Assembly (NCBI RefSeq): GCF_002929295.1
Contig: NZ_PJIM01000001.1
Coordinates: 1,169,398 to 1,233,397, forward strand
Source: Arthrobacter sp. SX1312
GTDB taxonomy: Bacteria > Actinomycetota > Actinomycetes > Actinomycetales > Micrococcaceae
Direction: 5' to 3'
DNA length: 64,000 nt
In this document: one piece after another, positions 1 through 8,337 of the stretch
Position numbering within the stretch: position 1 is the first letter of the stretch
Layout: each line of letters opens with the position of its first letter
Notes under the pieces: model-generated
What the model was told of the DNA's origin: nothing
Databases searched by the model: none
What the model saw: only the letters and a program-made list of their open reading frames with translations
Position numbers and translations under genes: made by a program

Positions 1-1
1 G

Positions 2-634
2 CCGATCTACCTGCCGCCGTTCTCGCCGTCGTCCCCACCCGCCGTGCCCCTGATCCTCGCCGGCCGGCAGCTCCATGGGGCTCCCCGACAGCCGGGCATG
101 TTCGGGAGGCTCTCCTCCGGCGTCCGGGCGAGGACCGACGGCGAGCTCCGGACCGCCGCGCTGCTCGAGCGGGCGCTGCTGTCCACCTACCCGGCCGCGC
201 GCCTGGTCAACGGCGTCCGGTTCGACGACCGCGACGGGACGACGGCGGGCCACGTCCTGCTGGCCGGCTACCGGATCGCGGTGATCGACTCCTTCACCGC
301 GTCCCCCGGCAACTTCTCCTGGGACGGACAGTCCCTCCGCCACCAGGGCCGTCCGGTGGAGTTGCCGGTGCCGCGGACGGTGCGCGCGGTGCAGGAGCTC
401 TTCCCCGAATGCAACGTGGCCGGCTGGGTGGTGATCCACGGGGCACCGGACAACCCCTTCGCCCCGGTGATCGACGTCCCACCGGGCTTCGACCGCGCCT
501 CGACGAGCCTCGTCCAGGTGGTGAATGCCGGTACCGCCGTCCGCACCATCCGCTCCTTCCTGTCCTCGGGCCCCACCCCGAACGTCGTGCAGCTGCCCGT
601 GCTCGAGCGCCTGCTGGCCGCGGCCGGAAGCTAG
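2..634 (+). CDS. NERD-like domain protein (5' end outside window)
   Basis: The reading frame is open to the left edge, so the gene probably begins outside the window; the first possible start inside it is a GTG at 44. The visible protein (about 196 residues from that GTG) has no membrane segment. Its middle part runs from a helix (ELRTAALLERAL) through short strands (RLVNGVRF, HVLLAGYRIAVIDSF) to a W-D-G turn and a V-x-A-V-Q-x-L-F-P helix. This order resembles NERD (nuclease-related) domains, but I see no clear catalytic D-E-x-K set, so the family call is an inference. It ends nine bases before trmL and could be read with it, although trmL seems to have its own promoter. It may instead be a family I do not recognise. 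Confidence 0.45.
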   Translation, partial: PIYLPPFSPSSPPAVPLILAGRQLHGAPRQPGMFGRLSSGVRARTDGELRTAALLERALLSTYPAARLVNGVRFDDRDGTTAGHVLLAGYRIAVIDSFTASPGNFSWDGQSLRHQGRPVELPVPRTVRAVQELFPECNVAGWVVIHGAPDNPFAPVIDVPPGFDRASTSLVQVVNAGTAVRTIRSFLSSGPTPNVVQLPVLERLLAAAGS

Positions 635-637
635 GAT
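632..637 (+). promoter_or_regulatory. -10-like hexamer, leaderless trmL
   Basis: TAGGAT is followed by exactly six bases and then the GTG start of trmL at 644. It overlaps the stop of the upstream gene. No Shine-Dalgarno sequence precedes the GTG. This fits a leaderless transcript starting at or next to the start codon. No good -35 is visible. Confidence 0.45.
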
Positions 638-643
638 GAAGCC

Positions 644-1111
644 GTGTTCCGCATCCTCTTCCACACGCCCGAGATCCCCGGCAACACCGGTGCCGCCATC
701 CGGCTCGCAGCCGTCGCCGGCGCCGAACTGCACCTCGTCGAGCCGCTGGGCTTCAGCCTGGAGGATTCGAAGCTGAAGCGGGCGGGGCTCGACTACCACG
801 ACCTCACGGTGCTGCACGTGCACAAGAGCCTCGACGACGCCTGGGCCGCCCTGCAGCCGGGCCGGGTGTTCGCCTTCACGTCCGAGGGCGACGTGCCCTA
901 CACGGACATCGCCTACGAGCCCGGGGACGTGCTGCTGTTCGGGCGCGAGTCCGACGGGCTGCCGTCGGAGGTGAAGCAGGACCCCCACGTCACGTCCAGG
1001 GTCCGCGTGCCCATGCTGCCGTCCCGTCGATCGCTCAACCTCGCCAACACCGCATCCATCGTCCTCTACGAAGCCTGGCGTCAGCAGGGCTTCGCGGGGG
1101 CCCAGCGATGA
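644..1111 (+). CDS. trmL: tRNA (cytidine/uridine-2'-O-)-methyltransferase TrmL
   Basis: A 155-residue SPOUT-fold enzyme of the SpoU/TrmH superfamily, the usual length for TrmL. The family 2'-O-methylates the wobble base (position 34) of certain tRNA-Leu species using S-adenosylmethionine. Hallmarks seen are the N-terminal LFHTPEIPGNTGAAIRLA, the central LLFGRESDGLP (residues about 103-113) and the C-terminal PMLPSRRSLNLANTASI, which form the knotted SAM site. The start is the GTG at 644, six bases after a -10-like hexamer. A methyltransferase gene follows after 19 bases with its own ribosome binding site. The family call is firm; exact tRNA targets in this organism are inferred. Confidence 0.92.
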   Translation: MFRILFHTPEIPGNTGAAIRLAAVAGAELHLVEPLGFSLEDSKLKRAGLDYHDLTVLHVHKSLDDAWAALQPGRVFAFTSEGDVPYTDIAYEPGDVLLFGRESDGLPSEVKQDPHVTSRVRVPMLPSRRSLNLANTASIVLYEAWRQQGFAGAQR

Positions 1112-1130
1112 TCCACGCCTAGGAGCCCCG

Positions 1131-1988
1131 ATGTCCGCTCGTCATGCCGCAACACTGCCCGACGGCGGGGCCGAGGACCACGACCGCCTCGCTCCGGCCG
1201 TCTGGAACCCGGTGGGCAACGCGGTGGTCGCGGCCGCCGACATCCTCGTCGGCGAGCGCGTGCTCGACGTGTTCGCAGCAACGGGCACGGGGACCATCCC
1301 TGCCGCGCAGCTCACCGGACCGGACGGACGCGTCGACGCCGTCGACCGCTCCCCGGCCATGCTGGACCTCGCCGAAGCCAAGGCGGAGGCACTGGCCCTA
1401 AACGGCGTCTTCTTCCATCGGGTGGACCCGGCGGAGTGGACGCCCGACGCGCCGTACGACGCCGTCGTGAGCTGCTACGGCGTTCTCCTCCTCGAGGACC
1501 TGGACGCCGGCATGGACCGGATCGTCGGCCTGCTGCGGCCGGGCGGGAGGATCGCCCTGAGCACCTGGGACGACGGCGCCCTGGAACGGTTCGGGGGCAT
1601 CCTCCTCGACGTCCTGCGCGAGGTCCTCCCCTCCGGCACGGACGAGGACGGCGCCGACGGTATCCACGGCCTGGAGGCGTCGGGGCGGTCGTCCGGGACG
1701 GCCTTCGTCGAGAACTGCAGGAGACTGGCCTCCGTGGAGCTCCTGACAGACTGGCTGCACGCGCGGGGGCTGACGAACGTGCGGGTCGAGCAGTTCGGGC
1801 TGACGGTCCCGCTCGACCCGGACGGCGCCTGGTCCCTGGTGCTCGGCAGCGGATTCCGCGGGCTGCTGCCCGACGACCCCGAGATTCTGCTGCGCGTGCG
1901 GTCGGTCTTCGCGGAGCGGCTCGGCGACGCCTTCGTCCTCGACGCCGACTCCCTGATCGCGGTCGCCGATTACCGGCCGGCGCAGTAG
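1131..1988 (+). CDS. class I SAM-dependent methyltransferase
   Basis: A 285-residue Rossmann-fold methyltransferase. Motif I is VLDVFAATGTGTIPAA (about residues 43-58), followed by an acidic strand end (VDAVDRS) that would bind the ribose of SAM, then YDAVVSCYGVLLLEDL and LRPGGRIALSTW, the usual post-I motifs of the UbiE/COQ5-like group. The substrate cannot be told from sequence. The start ATG at 1131 has an AGGAG eight bases upstream. It lies 19 bases after trmL on the same strand, so the two may be co-transcribed. The roughly 170 residues after the core fold do not match a domain I know. Confidence 0.75.
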   Translation: MSARHAATLPDGGAEDHDRLAPAVWNPVGNAVVAAADILVGERVLDVFAATGTGTIPAAQLTGPDGRVDAVDRSPAMLDLAEAKAEALALNGVFFHRVDPAEWTPDAPYDAVVSCYGVLLLEDLDAGMDRIVGLLRPGGRIALSTWDDGALERFGGILLDVLREVLPSGTDEDGADGIHGLEASGRSSGTAFVENCRRLASVELLTDWLHARGLTNVRVEQFGLTVPLDPDGAWSLVLGSGFRGLLPDDPEILLRVRSVFAERLGDAFVLDADSLIAVADYRPAQ

Positions 1989-2154
1989 GCGTGCCGGCCG
2001 GACCATCCACCGGCCGTGCAGCTTCGAATACCCCATGTCAGCGGGATGGTCAAAACCAGCGGGGGGCGTGGGATGGTGCTTGTTCGTGAAGGACGTGCAC
2101 GGTACGGGCGCCGCGCGGGTTCCGGCGCCGTTCGGCGTGGGGCCGCGGGCGCTT

Positions 2155-2160
2155 TATGCT
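2155..2160 (+). promoter_or_regulatory. -10-like hexamer of the sigma/anti-sigma operon
   Basis: TATGCT lies eight bases before the ATG at 2169. This would give a leaderless or nearly leaderless message for the sigma factor gene. The 180-base gap upstream holds no gene. Confidence 0.35.
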
Positions 2161-2168
2161 GGAGCCCT

Positions 2169-2786
2169 ATGGAAACGCCACGAGTAAGCCGGGTCAGCCC
2201 CGTAGCTCCCGCGTCGGACGAGTCCGCCGCTGATCCCGGCGCCGGTCCTACCCTGACCGATCTGCTGTCGAGGATCGCACGACAGGATCGCACCGCCTTC
2301 GCCCTGTTCTACGAGCAGACCTCGAAGCGCGTCTACGGGCTTGCACGGCGCGTGCTCATCGACCCCGAACTCAGCGAGGACGCCACCCAGGAGGTCTACC
2401 TCCAGGTGTGGAACACCGCGGACCGCTTCAACCCGTCCCTCGGCAGTCCCATGGCCTGGCTCATGACCCTCGCCCACCGCCGCGCCGTGGACAAGGTGCG
2501 CTCGGAACAGAGCGCGACGGACCGTGAGGCGCGGTACGGGGCCGCCACCCAGACGGTGGATCACGACGACGTCGTCGACACCGTGACCCAGCGGCTCGAG
2601 GCGGAGAGCGTCGTGCGGTGCCTGGACACGCTGACGGCGACGCAGCAGGAGTCGGTGAAGCTCGCCTACTACGGCGGACTCACCTACCGCGAGGTGGCCG
2701 AGAGGCTCGGCGTCGCGGTACCGACCATCAAATCGAGGATCCGAGACGGATTACTCCGACTGAAGACATGTTTGGGGGTGACCTGA
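2169..2786 (+). CDS. sigK: ECF RNA polymerase sigma factor, SigK-like
   Basis: A 205-residue group IV (ECF) sigma factor. Sigma region 2 spans about residues 42-112 (RTAFALFYEQTSKRVYGLAR, then SEDATQEVYLQVW and the AWLMTLAHRRAVDKVR helix). Sigma region 4 spans about 150-200 (LTATQQESVKLAYYGGLTYREVAERL, here shortened, then GVAVPTIKSRIRDGLLRL). I chose the ATG at 2169 because upstream residues in the frame are low-complexity and a TATGCT hexamer sits just before this codon. The next gene starts two bases after the stop and encodes an RskA-type membrane anti-sigma factor, so this is a classical sigma/anti-sigma pair. In mycobacteria SigK responds to redox signals through RskA; whether the signal is the same here is not visible. 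Confidence 0.85.
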   Translation: METPRVSRVSPVAPASDESAADPGAGPTLTDLLSRIARQDRTAFALFYEQTSKRVYGLARRVLIDPELSEDATQEVYLQVWNTADRFNPSLGSPMAWLMTLAHRRAVDKVRSEQSATDREARYGAATQTVDHDDVVDTVTQRLEAESVVRCLDTLTATQQESVKLAYYGGLTYREVAERLGVAVPTIKSRIRDGLLRLKTCLGVT

Positions 2787-2787
2787 G

Positions 2788-3663
2788 ATGCAGGACAAGG
2801 ATATGAACCGACAGTTCGCCGATGACCTCGGCACGGACCTGGCCCGAGGCCACGTCCTCGAGTGGGCCGAGCTCTACGCGCTCGACGCCATCAGCGCGGA
2901 CGAACGCCGCATCATCGATGCGTTCCTGGCGGATGCCGATCCGGCCGTCAGCGCGACGTTCACGGAGCGTGTCCGCACGTGCCGTGAGACGGTGACCACC
3001 GCCTACGCGAGCGAGCAGATGGACCCGCCCGCCGATCTCTTCGAACGCATCCTCGCCAGGCTGCCCCGGGCCGCCGGCGACGCGGACCCGACGCCCGCGG
3101 CGACCGGTACCGACACCGCAGGGGTGTACGCGATCGGTGGACCGACCGCACCCGACACGGGACACGACGCCGGACAGGACGAGCTGGCGAAGCGCCGCAC
3201 GGCGAAGGCCTCGATGTCCTCACGCGCCGCACGCTGGGTGGTGGCAGCCGCCGCGGCCGCCGTGCTGGCGGTCGGTGGCGTGACCATCGCGCAGACCCTG
3301 CAGCAGACCACGCTCCAGGAGCAGGTCCTCCAGGCCTCGGACGTCAGGACGGCGCAGCTCGCCCTCGCGTCGGGCGGGACGGCGGACCTCGCGGTCTCCG
3401 GCGAGGAGAACGCGGCCGTGGTCACGCTCAGCGGAGTCCCCGCGCCGACCCCCGGGCACGTCTACCAGATGTGGCGGATCCCCGCGGACGGAGCGGAGCC
3501 GGAATCCGTGGGCACGATGACCGGGGAGGACGTCGCCGGGACGAAGGTCACGGAACTCGAGGACATCAGCGGGTACAGCGCGATCGCGATCACCGTCGAG
3601 CCCGACGGCGGGTCGGCGACACCCACCCTGCCCATCGTCGCCCAGATCCCGCTCGGGGCCTGA
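2788..3663 (+). CDS. rskA: RskA-family anti-sigma factor (membrane)
   Basis: A 291-residue single-pass membrane anti-sigma factor. The first 95 residues form the cytosolic anti-sigma domain (HVLEWAELYALDAISADERR, then DPPADLFERILARL), which would hold the upstream sigma factor at the membrane. A low-complexity linker (95-145) leads to one membrane helix at about 148-169 (WVVAAAAAAVLAVGGVTIA). The extracytoplasmic RskA domain (about 180-291) contains GHVYQMWRIPADG and IAITVEPDGGS, typical of the family. It starts two bases after the sigma factor stop with GGGGG as ribosome binding site inside that gene, so the two are translated together. Release of the sigma factor probably follows regulated proteolysis, as in the family. 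Confidence 0.88.
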   Translation: MQDKDMNRQFADDLGTDLARGHVLEWAELYALDAISADERRIIDAFLADADPAVSATFTERVRTCRETVTTAYASEQMDPPADLFERILARLPRAAGDADPTPAATGTDTAGVYAIGGPTAPDTGHDAGQDELAKRRTAKASMSSRAARWVVAAAAAAVLAVGGVTIAQTLQQTTLQEQVLQASDVRTAQLALASGGTADLAVSGEENAAVVTLSGVPAPTPGHVYQMWRIPADGAEPESVGTMTGEDVAGTKVTELEDISGYSAIAITVEPDGGSATPTLPIVAQIPLGA

Positions 3664-3687
3664 GCACCGGCGGCGTCGACGGCAGGG

Positions 3688-4440
3688 CTAGAAGCCGGCG
3701 ATCGTCTCGTCGGTGTTGATGCCCACCACGTGGAAGGACTCGGCGCTGCGTCCCTCCGGCAGGCCGCCGCGACGCGCATTGTCCCGGAGGATGTCCCGGA
3801 CCCGCGCCCGCATCCGCTCCACATCGGGATGCTGGCTGCGATGGGCGCTGATCGCCGCGATCTTGGTGTCCTCGGCTCCCGTGACGTCGACGAAGCGGTT
3901 CTCGAGATGCGCGGGGCCGCCGTAGAACCACAACCAGGGGACACGGAAACTCTTCAGCCCCGCCGCCTCGAGCTCCGGGTACGCGAAGGGGTTCTCGACC
4001 GCCGGGTAGATGGCGCGCGTTACGGCCTCCCCGCAGGCGAGGTGGTCCGGATGGCTCTTCTGGATCCGGTCCCAGCTGCGCTCGGGGTGCATGGACAGGA
4101 CGATGTCCGGACGCACCTCCCGCATGCGCCGGACGATCTGCCGGATGACGCCGTCCGTCGGCTGGAGATAGCCGTCGGGCTCGCCCAGGAAGGTGACGTC
4201 CGTGACGCCCACGAGCCCGGCTGCGGCGACCTGTTCCTCCCGTCGGAGCGCGGCCAGCCCGGGCCGGTCCTCGTCGGAGAATCCTCCGGCGTCACCGTCC
4301 GTCAGGATGCAGTAGCCGACCTCCGCGCCGGCGGCGGTCCACCGGGCGATCGTGGCGGACGCACCGAAGTCGATGTCGTCCGGGTGGGCGGCGAAGACGA
4401 GGACGCGTCCGGGAGGCGCGGAGTCCGGTCCGATCGGCAC
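3688..4440 (-). CDS. PIG-L family deacetylase
   Basis: A 250-residue zinc-dependent N-deacetylase of the PIG-L/LmbE/MshB family. Zinc ligands are visible in AHPDD (residues 18-22) and HPDH (130-133); the Asp of AHPDD is the usual general base. The family removes acetyl groups from GlcNAc-type substrates, including mycothiol precursors, but the substrate here is unknown and the protein lacks features that would single out MshB. The GTG start lies three bases after the stop of etfA on the same strand, so it is very probably the third gene of an etfB-etfA-deacetylase operon. It meets rskA tail to tail 24 bases away with no clear terminator between them. Confidence 0.85.
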   Translation of the reverse strand: MPIGPDSAPPGRVLVFAAHPDDIDFGASATIARWTAAGAEVGYCILTDGDAGGFSDEDRPGLAALRREEQVAAAGLVGVTDVTFLGEPDGYLQPTDGVIRQIVRRMREVRPDIVLSMHPERSWDRIQKSHPDHLACGEAVTRAIYPAVENPFAYPELEAAGLKSFRVPWLWFYGGPAHLENRFVDVTGAEDTKIAAISAHRSQHPDVERMRARVRDILRDNARRGGLPEGRSAESFHVVGINTDETIAGF

Positions 4441-4443
4441 CTG

Positions 4444-5391
4444 CTACAGCCCGCGCTTCCGGATCTCCTCGGTGGCCTGCGGCAACACCGTGGTCAGGTC
4501 ACCGACGATCCCGAAATCGGCGATCTCGAAGATGGGTGAATCGGCGTCCTTGTTGATGGCGACGATCACCTTGGAGGTCTGCATCCCGGCCTTCTGCTGG
4601 ATCGCTCCCGAGATACCCGCCGAGATGTACAGCTGGGGGGACACCGTCTTGCCGGTCTGGCCGATCTGCGCGGAATGCTCGATCCACCCGGCGTCGGTGG
4701 CGGCCCGCGACGCACCGACCGCGCCGCCCAGCGCGTCCGCGAGGTCCTCCAGCGGGCCGAAGTCGCCGTCCACGCCGCGGCCGCCCGCGACGATCACGCG
4801 GGCCTCCGTGAGCTCGGGCCGGCCGCTCGCCGGCTTCTCCACCCGGCCCGTGATGCGCGCCGCGGCACGGGGGAGCTCGACGGCGACGCTGACCTCCTCG
4901 GGGGAGGACGGAAGCCCGGCCTCCACCGCCTCGAAGCTGTTCGGCTTGACCGTCAGGATGGCGACGCCGGTCGTCACGCGGCACTGCACGGTGTAGGAGC
5001 CGGCGAAATCCGACTTGGTCGCCGTCAGGTCGGCGTCGAGCCCCACGACGTCCGTGATGACTCCGGAGTCGAGCTTGATGCCCAGCCGGGCGGCGATCTC
5101 CTTCGATTCGTAGGAGTTGCCGAGCAGCACGATCCCGGCGCCGGAAGCCCGCACGGCCTCGGCGAGGAACGCGGCCTTCCCGGCCACGAGCACCTCCGAG
5201 ACGGCCGAGTCCTCCGGTCGGTAGTACCGCTGCACGCCGTAGGAGCCGATGCCGTCGAGATAGGCCTGTCCGGCCTCGTCGGCGAGGGCTACGGCGACAT
5301 CGCCGAGCGAGGCGGCGAGCGAGAGCAGTTCGCGCTCGCTCTTGGCGAGACTCGCTGCGGGGTGGTCGAGGAATACGAGGACCGAGGTCAT
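4444..5391 (-). CDS. etfA: electron transfer flavoprotein subunit alpha
   Basis: A 315-residue ETF alpha subunit. The N-terminal domain (1-190) has the nucleotide-binding-like fold. The C-terminal FAD domain carries VIVAGGRGV, a conserved SRAATDAGW segment, QIGQTGKTVSPQLYISAGIS and SKVIVAINKDADSPIF, which contact FAD in known structures. With EtfB it forms the heterodimer that passes electrons from acyl-CoA and related dehydrogenases to ETF-quinone oxidoreductase or another acceptor. The ATG at 5391 has AGGAGGG upstream. In-frame codons further upstream translate to arginine-rich text and were rejected. The gap to etfB is 44 bases. Confidence 0.95.
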   Translation of the reverse strand: MTSVLVFLDHPAASLAKSERELLSLAASLGDVAVALADEAGQAYLDGIGSYGVQRYYRPEDSAVSEVLVAGKAAFLAEAVRASGAGIVLLGNSYESKEIAARLGIKLDSGVITDVVGLDADLTATKSDFAGSYTVQCRVTTGVAILTVKPNSFEAVEAGLPSSPEEVSVAVELPRAAARITGRVEKPASGRPELTEARVIVAGGRGVDGDFGPLEDLADALGGAVGASRAATDAGWIEHSAQIGQTGKTVSPQLYISAGISGAIQQKAGMQTSKVIVAINKDADSPIFEIADFGIVGDLTTVLPQATEEIRKRGL

Positions 5392-5435
5392 GAGGGAACC
5401 CTCCTGGAAGGAACGGACGAGCGGGCGGGCACCGG

Positions 5436-6263
5436 CTAGAGGAGCTTCTGTCCGGCGAGGAAGTCGACGAGCCTGATGCCCGCGTCGCCGTCGTCGGTGA
5501 TCACGACGCCCTGGCTCCGGGGCGGCCTGGGAGCGGCCGCCTGCACCGACGTCCATGATCCGGCGAACCCGACCTCGTCCGGCCGCACACCGATGTCCGC
5601 CAGGGACAGGACCTGGATCTGCTTCTTCTTCGCCGCCATGATGCCCTTGAAGTTCGGGTAGCGGGGATCGTTGATCTGGTCGGTCACCGACACCAGGGCA
5701 GGCAGTGAGGCCTCGATGGTCTCCGCATACGTGTCGCTGTCCCGTCGCGCGGCGAGCGTCCAGCCGCCGTCGCCGGGCGTCAGGTCGAGCGACGCCGCGA
5801 ACGTCACCTGGGGCAGGCCGATCCGTTCGGCCAGCTGTGCCGGCACGAGGGAGGTCTCGCCGTCCGTGGACGCCATCCCGGTCAGGACGAGGTCGAAGGG
5901 TCCGACGTGCTGCACGAGGGCGGCGAGGGCCCTCGACGTGGCGGAGGCATCGGAGCCGGTGAGCGCGTCATCGGTCAGGTGGACGCCTTCGTCCGCCCCG
6001 ATCTGGAGGGACTTCTTCACCGCGTTCACTGCGGCCGGGGGGCCCATGGTGATCGCCGTGACGCGGTGCCCGGCTGCGGCTCCCCCGTGGGCCTCGACGA
6101 GCTGCAGGGCCGCTTCGAGCGCATACTCGTCGAGCTCGCAGAGGATGCTCTCCGCACGGACGGTCGTCAGGTCCTCGCCGCTGATGTGGCGATCGAACTG
6201 AGCGTCCGGAACATGCTTCACTAGGACCGCGATGCGCAGTCCGCTTGCTGTGGCCTCGTCCAT
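5436..6263 (-). CDS. etfB: electron transfer flavoprotein subunit beta
   Basis: A 275-residue ETF beta subunit that would bind AMP and pair with EtfA. Typical sequence includes LRIAVLVKHVPD near the start, LCELDEYALEAALQL, VLTGMASTDGETSLVPAQLA (the family signature) and a C-terminal arm beginning RYPNFKGIMAAKKKQI. The start ATG at 6263 follows a GAGGAAGG ribosome binding site. It is the first gene of the reverse-strand operon. A possible -10 hexamer (TATGGT on the reverse strand at 6306-6311) lies about 40 bases upstream. The length is slightly above the usual 250-260 residues because of a short extension at each end. Confidence 0.95.
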   Translation of the reverse strand: MDEATASGLRIAVLVKHVPDAQFDRHISGEDLTTVRAESILCELDEYALEAALQLVEAHGGAAAGHRVTAITMGPPAAVNAVKKSLQIGADEGVHLTDDALTGSDASATSRALAALVQHVGPFDLVLTGMASTDGETSLVPAQLAERIGLPQVTFAASLDLTPGDGGWTLAARRDSDTYAETIEASLPALVSVTDQINDPRYPNFKGIMAAKKKQIQVLSLADIGVRPDEVGFAGSWTSVQAAAPRPPRSQGVVITDDGDAGIRLVDFLAGQKLL

Positions 6264-6382
6264 TGATGACCTTCCTCGTCCGGGGATCTTCCCATCGACT
6301 AGCTAACCATAGTGGGGGTGACACGGACCGAGGTCCTGCTGGCGCACCGCGATCGCATGCGCTCCCGCTCCTACCGGTCAAC

Positions 6383-6422
6383 GAGCAGGAGGCGGTCCCT
6401 GATCCGGGACCGCCTCCTGCTC
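6383..6422 (-). terminator. hairpin terminator after htrA
   Basis: A perfect 17-bp stem (6383-6399 with 6406-6422) and a six-base loop. It sits 40-80 bases beyond the htrA stop and upstream of the etf promoter region. No U-tract follows in either direction. Confidence 0.75.
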
Positions 6423-6462
6423 GGGCGCCGACCTGCCGTGTCGTCGGCGTGCTCGGTGTCCG

Positions 6463-7998
6463 CTACTGCGTGGGAGCCTGCGCCAGCGTCACGTCCACCG
6501 ACCGGGACTCACCGCTCCGCACCACCTCGATCGGCACCTGCTGCCCGACCGTCTGGATCCGGACCGCCGCGGTGAGGGACTGGGGGTCGCTGATGGTGTA
6601 GGTGCCCACCCTGGTGATCACGTCGCCGACCTGCAGCCCGGCGTCCTCCGCGGGTGATCCCGGCTCGACCCGTTCGACAAGCGCTCCGGCGGGGAAGGTG
6701 GACGTGCTCTGGGCTCCGTCGCTCCCGGCCGGCGTGACGCTGACCCCGAGGAAGCCGTGCGTCGCCTCGCCCTCGGAGATGATCTCCTGGGCGATGCGGT
6801 CCGCGTAGTTGATCGGGATGGAGAAGCCCACTCCGATGTTGCCCGTGGACTCCCCGGAGCCGCCCGACGCGATCGCGACGTTGACGCCGATGATCCGGCC
6901 GTCCGCGTCGACGAGCGCGCCGCCCGAATTGCCCTGGTTGATGGCGGCGTCGGTCTGGATCACGTTGAGGAAGATGGACCCCTGCGCCTGCGGCTGCTGT
7001 CCGCTCGAACCGCCCGGGGGCAGGAAGTTGAATCCTTCACCGTCGTCGGACTGCCCGCTGTCCGGTTGTTCCTCCGGCACGGCGGAGGACGCCACGCTGA
7101 TGGTCCTGTTCAGCGTCGAGACGATGCCGTCCGTAACCGTTCCGCTGAGACCCAGCGGGGCGCCGATGGCGATCGCCGTGTCTCCGACGTTGAGTTCGTC
7201 GGAATTGCCGAGGGTGGCGGCGGTGAGGTCCGGTGCGTCGATCTTGATGACGGCGAGGTCGCTCAGCGGGTCGGTCCCGACGACCGTCGCCGGGAACACC
7301 CGTCCGTCGTTGAGCTTGACCTCCACGGCCGGGTCGGAGACCTGGCCGCCGAGGGTCACGACATGCGTGTTGGTCAGGATGTGCCCGTCGGTGTCGAGGA
7401 TGATCCCGGAGCCGGAACCGCCAGAGGTCCCGCCGCTGACCGCGATCGTGACCACGCTGGGCGAGGCCTTGACGGCCGCTCCGGTGATGGTGTTGACGTC
7501 GTCGGTGTTGTTCACCACGATCGACTCGGGCGCGGCCTGGGAGATCCCCGCCGTCGGATCGTCGTCGAGGGCGCCGAGGCCTGCTGCCGCGACGCCTCCG
7601 CCGACCAGCCCGGCAGCGAGCACGCCCGCGGCGAAGGTGGCCATGCCCACACGCCGACGCCCCCTGCTCCCCGTGCGGCCCACGGCGTTCGGCTCGGCAT
7701 GGCCGTGGGCCCGGTTCTGCTCGCCGTAGAAGGGCTGGTGTCCCGTGTAGGCGGGGTGGGAGCCGGGACGGGAGACGGACGGGGCCTGCTGGGACCCTGC
7801 CGGCTGGGACCCTCCCGGCTGGGACCCTGCCTGCGGTTCGACCGTCGGCTCCGGACCGGTGACAGGATGCTGCGCGGTGGGCGGTCCAGCGACCGGCTGG
7901 GTCTCCGTCACGGGGTGGGATGCGCCCGTGCCCCACGACGGCGGAGTCTGCGGCTGGGGAGGCAGGGGTCGGTCGGGGTTACCCGGCTGCTCGTTCAT
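6463..7998 (-). CDS. htrA: HtrA/DegP-type membrane serine protease with PDZ domain
   Basis: A 511-residue S1C protease. A proline/glutamine-rich cytosolic tail (1-110) precedes one membrane helix (about 117-140), so the protease faces outside. The catalytic triad is His212 (LTNTHVV), Asp247 (SDLAVIKID) and Ser358 (GNSGGAL). A disordered Pro/Gln/Gly insert (about 305-340) lies between Asp and Ser. One PDZ domain (about 415-505, GFLGVSV to GDVITRVG) closes the protein. This matches PepD/HtrA-like proteases of actinobacteria that degrade misfolded envelope proteins and tune envelope sigma factors. The ATG at 7998 has AAAGGA upstream; 94 further in-frame codons were rejected as low quality. Two direct repeats just upstream (8019-8036) suggest response-regulator control. 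Confidence 0.9.
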   Translation of the reverse strand: MNEQPGNPDRPLPPQPQTPPSWGTGASHPVTETQPVAGPPTAQHPVTGPEPTVEPQAGSQPGGSQPAGSQQAPSVSRPGSHPAYTGHQPFYGEQNRAHGHAEPNAVGRTGSRGRRRVGMATFAAGVLAAGLVGGGVAAAGLGALDDDPTAGISQAAPESIVVNNTDDVNTITGAAVKASPSVVTIAVSGGTSGGSGSGIILDTDGHILTNTHVVTLGGQVSDPAVEVKLNDGRVFPATVVGTDPLSDLAVIKIDAPDLTAATLGNSDELNVGDTAIAIGAPLGLSGTVTDGIVSTLNRTISVASSAVPEEQPDSGQSDDGEGFNFLPPGGSSGQQPQAQGSIFLNVIQTDAAINQGNSGGALVDADGRIIGVNVAIASGGSGESTGNIGVGFSIPINYADRIAQEIISEGEATHGFLGVSVTPAGSDGAQSTSTFPAGALVERVEPGSPAEDAGLQVGDVITRVGTYTISDPQSLTAAVRIQTVGQQVPIEVVRSGESRSVDVTLAQAPTQ

Positions 7999-8018
7999 GG
8001 GGGTCCTTTCGTTGCTGT

Positions 8019-8036
8019 TGACAACATCATGACAAC
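8019..8036 (-). promoter_or_regulatory. tandem GTTGTCA repeats upstream of htrA
   Basis: Read on the reverse strand, GTTGTCA occurs twice separated by TGAT, giving an 11-base period, about one helical turn. It ends 20 bases before the htrA ATG. Direct repeats with this spacing are typical of OmpR/PhoB-family response-regulator sites. Identity of the regulator is not known. Confidence 0.4.
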
Positions 8037-8226
8037 TTTCCCTGAGCCTTCCGCATGCGTCCGCTGTGCGGAATCTGGGAAGTCGCTGGAGATGTGCTGC
8101 TGCGGCACGACGCCGTCGGGGCTCCTGACCCCAGTATCCTCCGACATCCCCGACCAGGGCGCGGGTGCACCGCCGTCCGGCGTCGATGGAGGCCGTGCCT
8201 TTCGCTAGGGGCATAGGTGTCGATGG

Positions 8227-8255
8227 TGGACGCTCCCCCACGCCAACCATAGAAT
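8227..8255 (+). promoter_or_regulatory. promoter of the TPM-pspA operon
   Basis: TGGACG (8227-8232), a 17-base spacer and TAGAAT (8250-8255) resemble a sigma-70-type promoter. The implied leader is about 75 bases to the ATG at 8338. Confidence 0.5.
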
Positions 8256-8337
8256 CGGAAAGACAGGGAGCCTCCGGCATCCACCGGCCTCAGTCCTGGG
8301 ACCGGACAGGCCCGGAGGACGTGCTGAAGGGTCGAAG

